Of a DNA stretch of 24,478 nt, positions 24,070 through 24,478 are shown piece after piece (position 1 is the stretch's first letter; each line of letters opens with the position of its first letter). The notes under the pieces are model-generated. The model was not told the DNA's origin. It did no database searches and saw nothing but the letters and a program-made list of their open reading frames with translations. The DNA comes from an uncultured Collinsella sp. (GTDB lineage: Bacteria; Actinomycetota; Coriobacteriia; Coriobacteriales; Coriobacteriaceae), in assembly GCA_902495545.1 (NCBI GenBank), contig CABUXM010000027.1, positions 1 through 24,478 on the forward strand, given 5' to 3'. The translations under genes and the position numbers were made by a program.

Positions 24070-24478
24070 ATGAATAAGAATGCCACTGCGCAGCTGCATA
24101 TCTATTCCACCTTTTTCGTTCTCGCGGGATTTGTTTTAAATCGGGGAGTGTTTCTACTTTTCCTTGCGGAGAAAGGAATGTCTGTCACGGAAATCGCGCT
24201 TTATCAAGCCCTGTTCAACATTGCAACGGTCGTCCTCGAGCTGCCAACAGGGCTGATAGGCGATTTCTTTGGAAAGAAATTCTCGATTCAAGTGGGCGTG
24301 CTGCTGCTTTTCTTCCATACGGCCGGCATGCTGTTGCTCTCAGGCCCCTTTCTCGTCGCGCTTTCCCTTGTTGAGGCACTCGCCTACTCCCTTCAATCGG
24401 GATCCGAACAAGCGCTTTTATATGAAATTGCCCGGAATGCCGGTCAAGGAGAGCGCTTCCTCACCATCAACGCTCGGC
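24070..24478 (+). CDS. MFS transporter, N-terminal part, cut by the window edge
   Basis: The frame is open for 136 residues to the window end. It shows at least four hydrophobic helices and an MFS motif-A-like loop, ELPTGLIGDFFGKK (about residues 60-73), between helices 2 and 3. The helix-4 region has SLQSGSEQALLYE, as in drug/proton antiporter-like members. The substrate cannot be told. AGGAG (24059-24063) is 6 nt before ATG 24070. Codons (AAT, TTT, TTA, CAA, GGA) are AT-richer than in addA, suggesting a different history. Confidence 0.82.
   Translation, partial: MNKNATAQLHIYSTFFVLAGFVLNRGVFLLFLAEKGMSVTEIALYQALFNIATVVLELPTGLIGDFFGKKFSIQVGVLLLFFHTAGMLLLSGPFLVALSLVEALAYSLQSGSEQALLYEIARNAGQGERFLTINAR

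Overview
The window looks like a chromosomal segment of a high-GC gut actinobacterium of class Coriobacteriia, most likely Collinsella. The basis is GC-rich codon use with strong AGGAGG-type ribosome binding sites, a TrpR-like YerC gene ahead of an AddB-like/AddA pair, FucO, a YgiQ-type radical SAM protein and PTS sugar genes. The genus is inferred from gene content and style, not from a marker gene. No rRNA, tRNA or CRISPR array was found.

Layout. 1-343 (-) is the N-terminal part of an IS110-family transposase, followed by a strongly folded non-coding end (344-440) that is a bridge-RNA candidate. 522-1436 (+) is a CPBP-family membrane protease. 1445-5451 is a beta-glucoside locus: an AraC-type regulator (-) diverging from a GH1 (6-phospho-)beta-glucosidase and a PTS EIIBC permease (+), closed by a clear terminator. 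5578-7713 (-) is a YgiQ-type radical SAM protein. 7982-8701 (+) is a YoaK/DUF1275 membrane protein. 8782-9321 (-) is an AT-richer orphan gene. 9734-10900 (+) is fucO, followed by a very large nested inverted repeat. 11157-12185 (+) is an M42 aminopeptidase. 12322-13422 (-) is mnmA and 13604-14542 (-) is cysK. 14796-15224 (+) is an Rrf2/IscR-like regulator diverging from cysK, with a dyad over the inferred cysK promoter. 15367-15732 (-) is a four-helix holin-like membrane protein. 16058-16357 (+) is yerC. 16514-23320 (+) is an AddB-like nuclease and an AddA-like helicase-nuclease. 23457-23966 (+) is a DUF3284 protein, and 24070 to the window end (+) is the start of an MFS transporter.

How the genes work together. 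The AraC/GH1/PTS block is a self-contained aryl- or beta-glucoside uptake and hydrolysis unit without its own EIIA. The Rrf2-type regulator and cysK form a likely cysteine or Fe-S responsive pair, and mnmA, which uses cysteine-derived sulfur, lies next to them. The AddB-like and AddA-like genes are 3 nt apart and should form the double-strand-break end-processing enzyme.

The most unusual material is between the genes: the IS110 non-coding end; a 130-bp nested palindrome after fucO; two related palindromes after the M42 gene and after addA that share a compensatory base-pair change; and hairpins with a shared G-rich loop (GGGACGGGG) but unrelated arms. No complete unknown multi-gene system is evident from reading the sequence.
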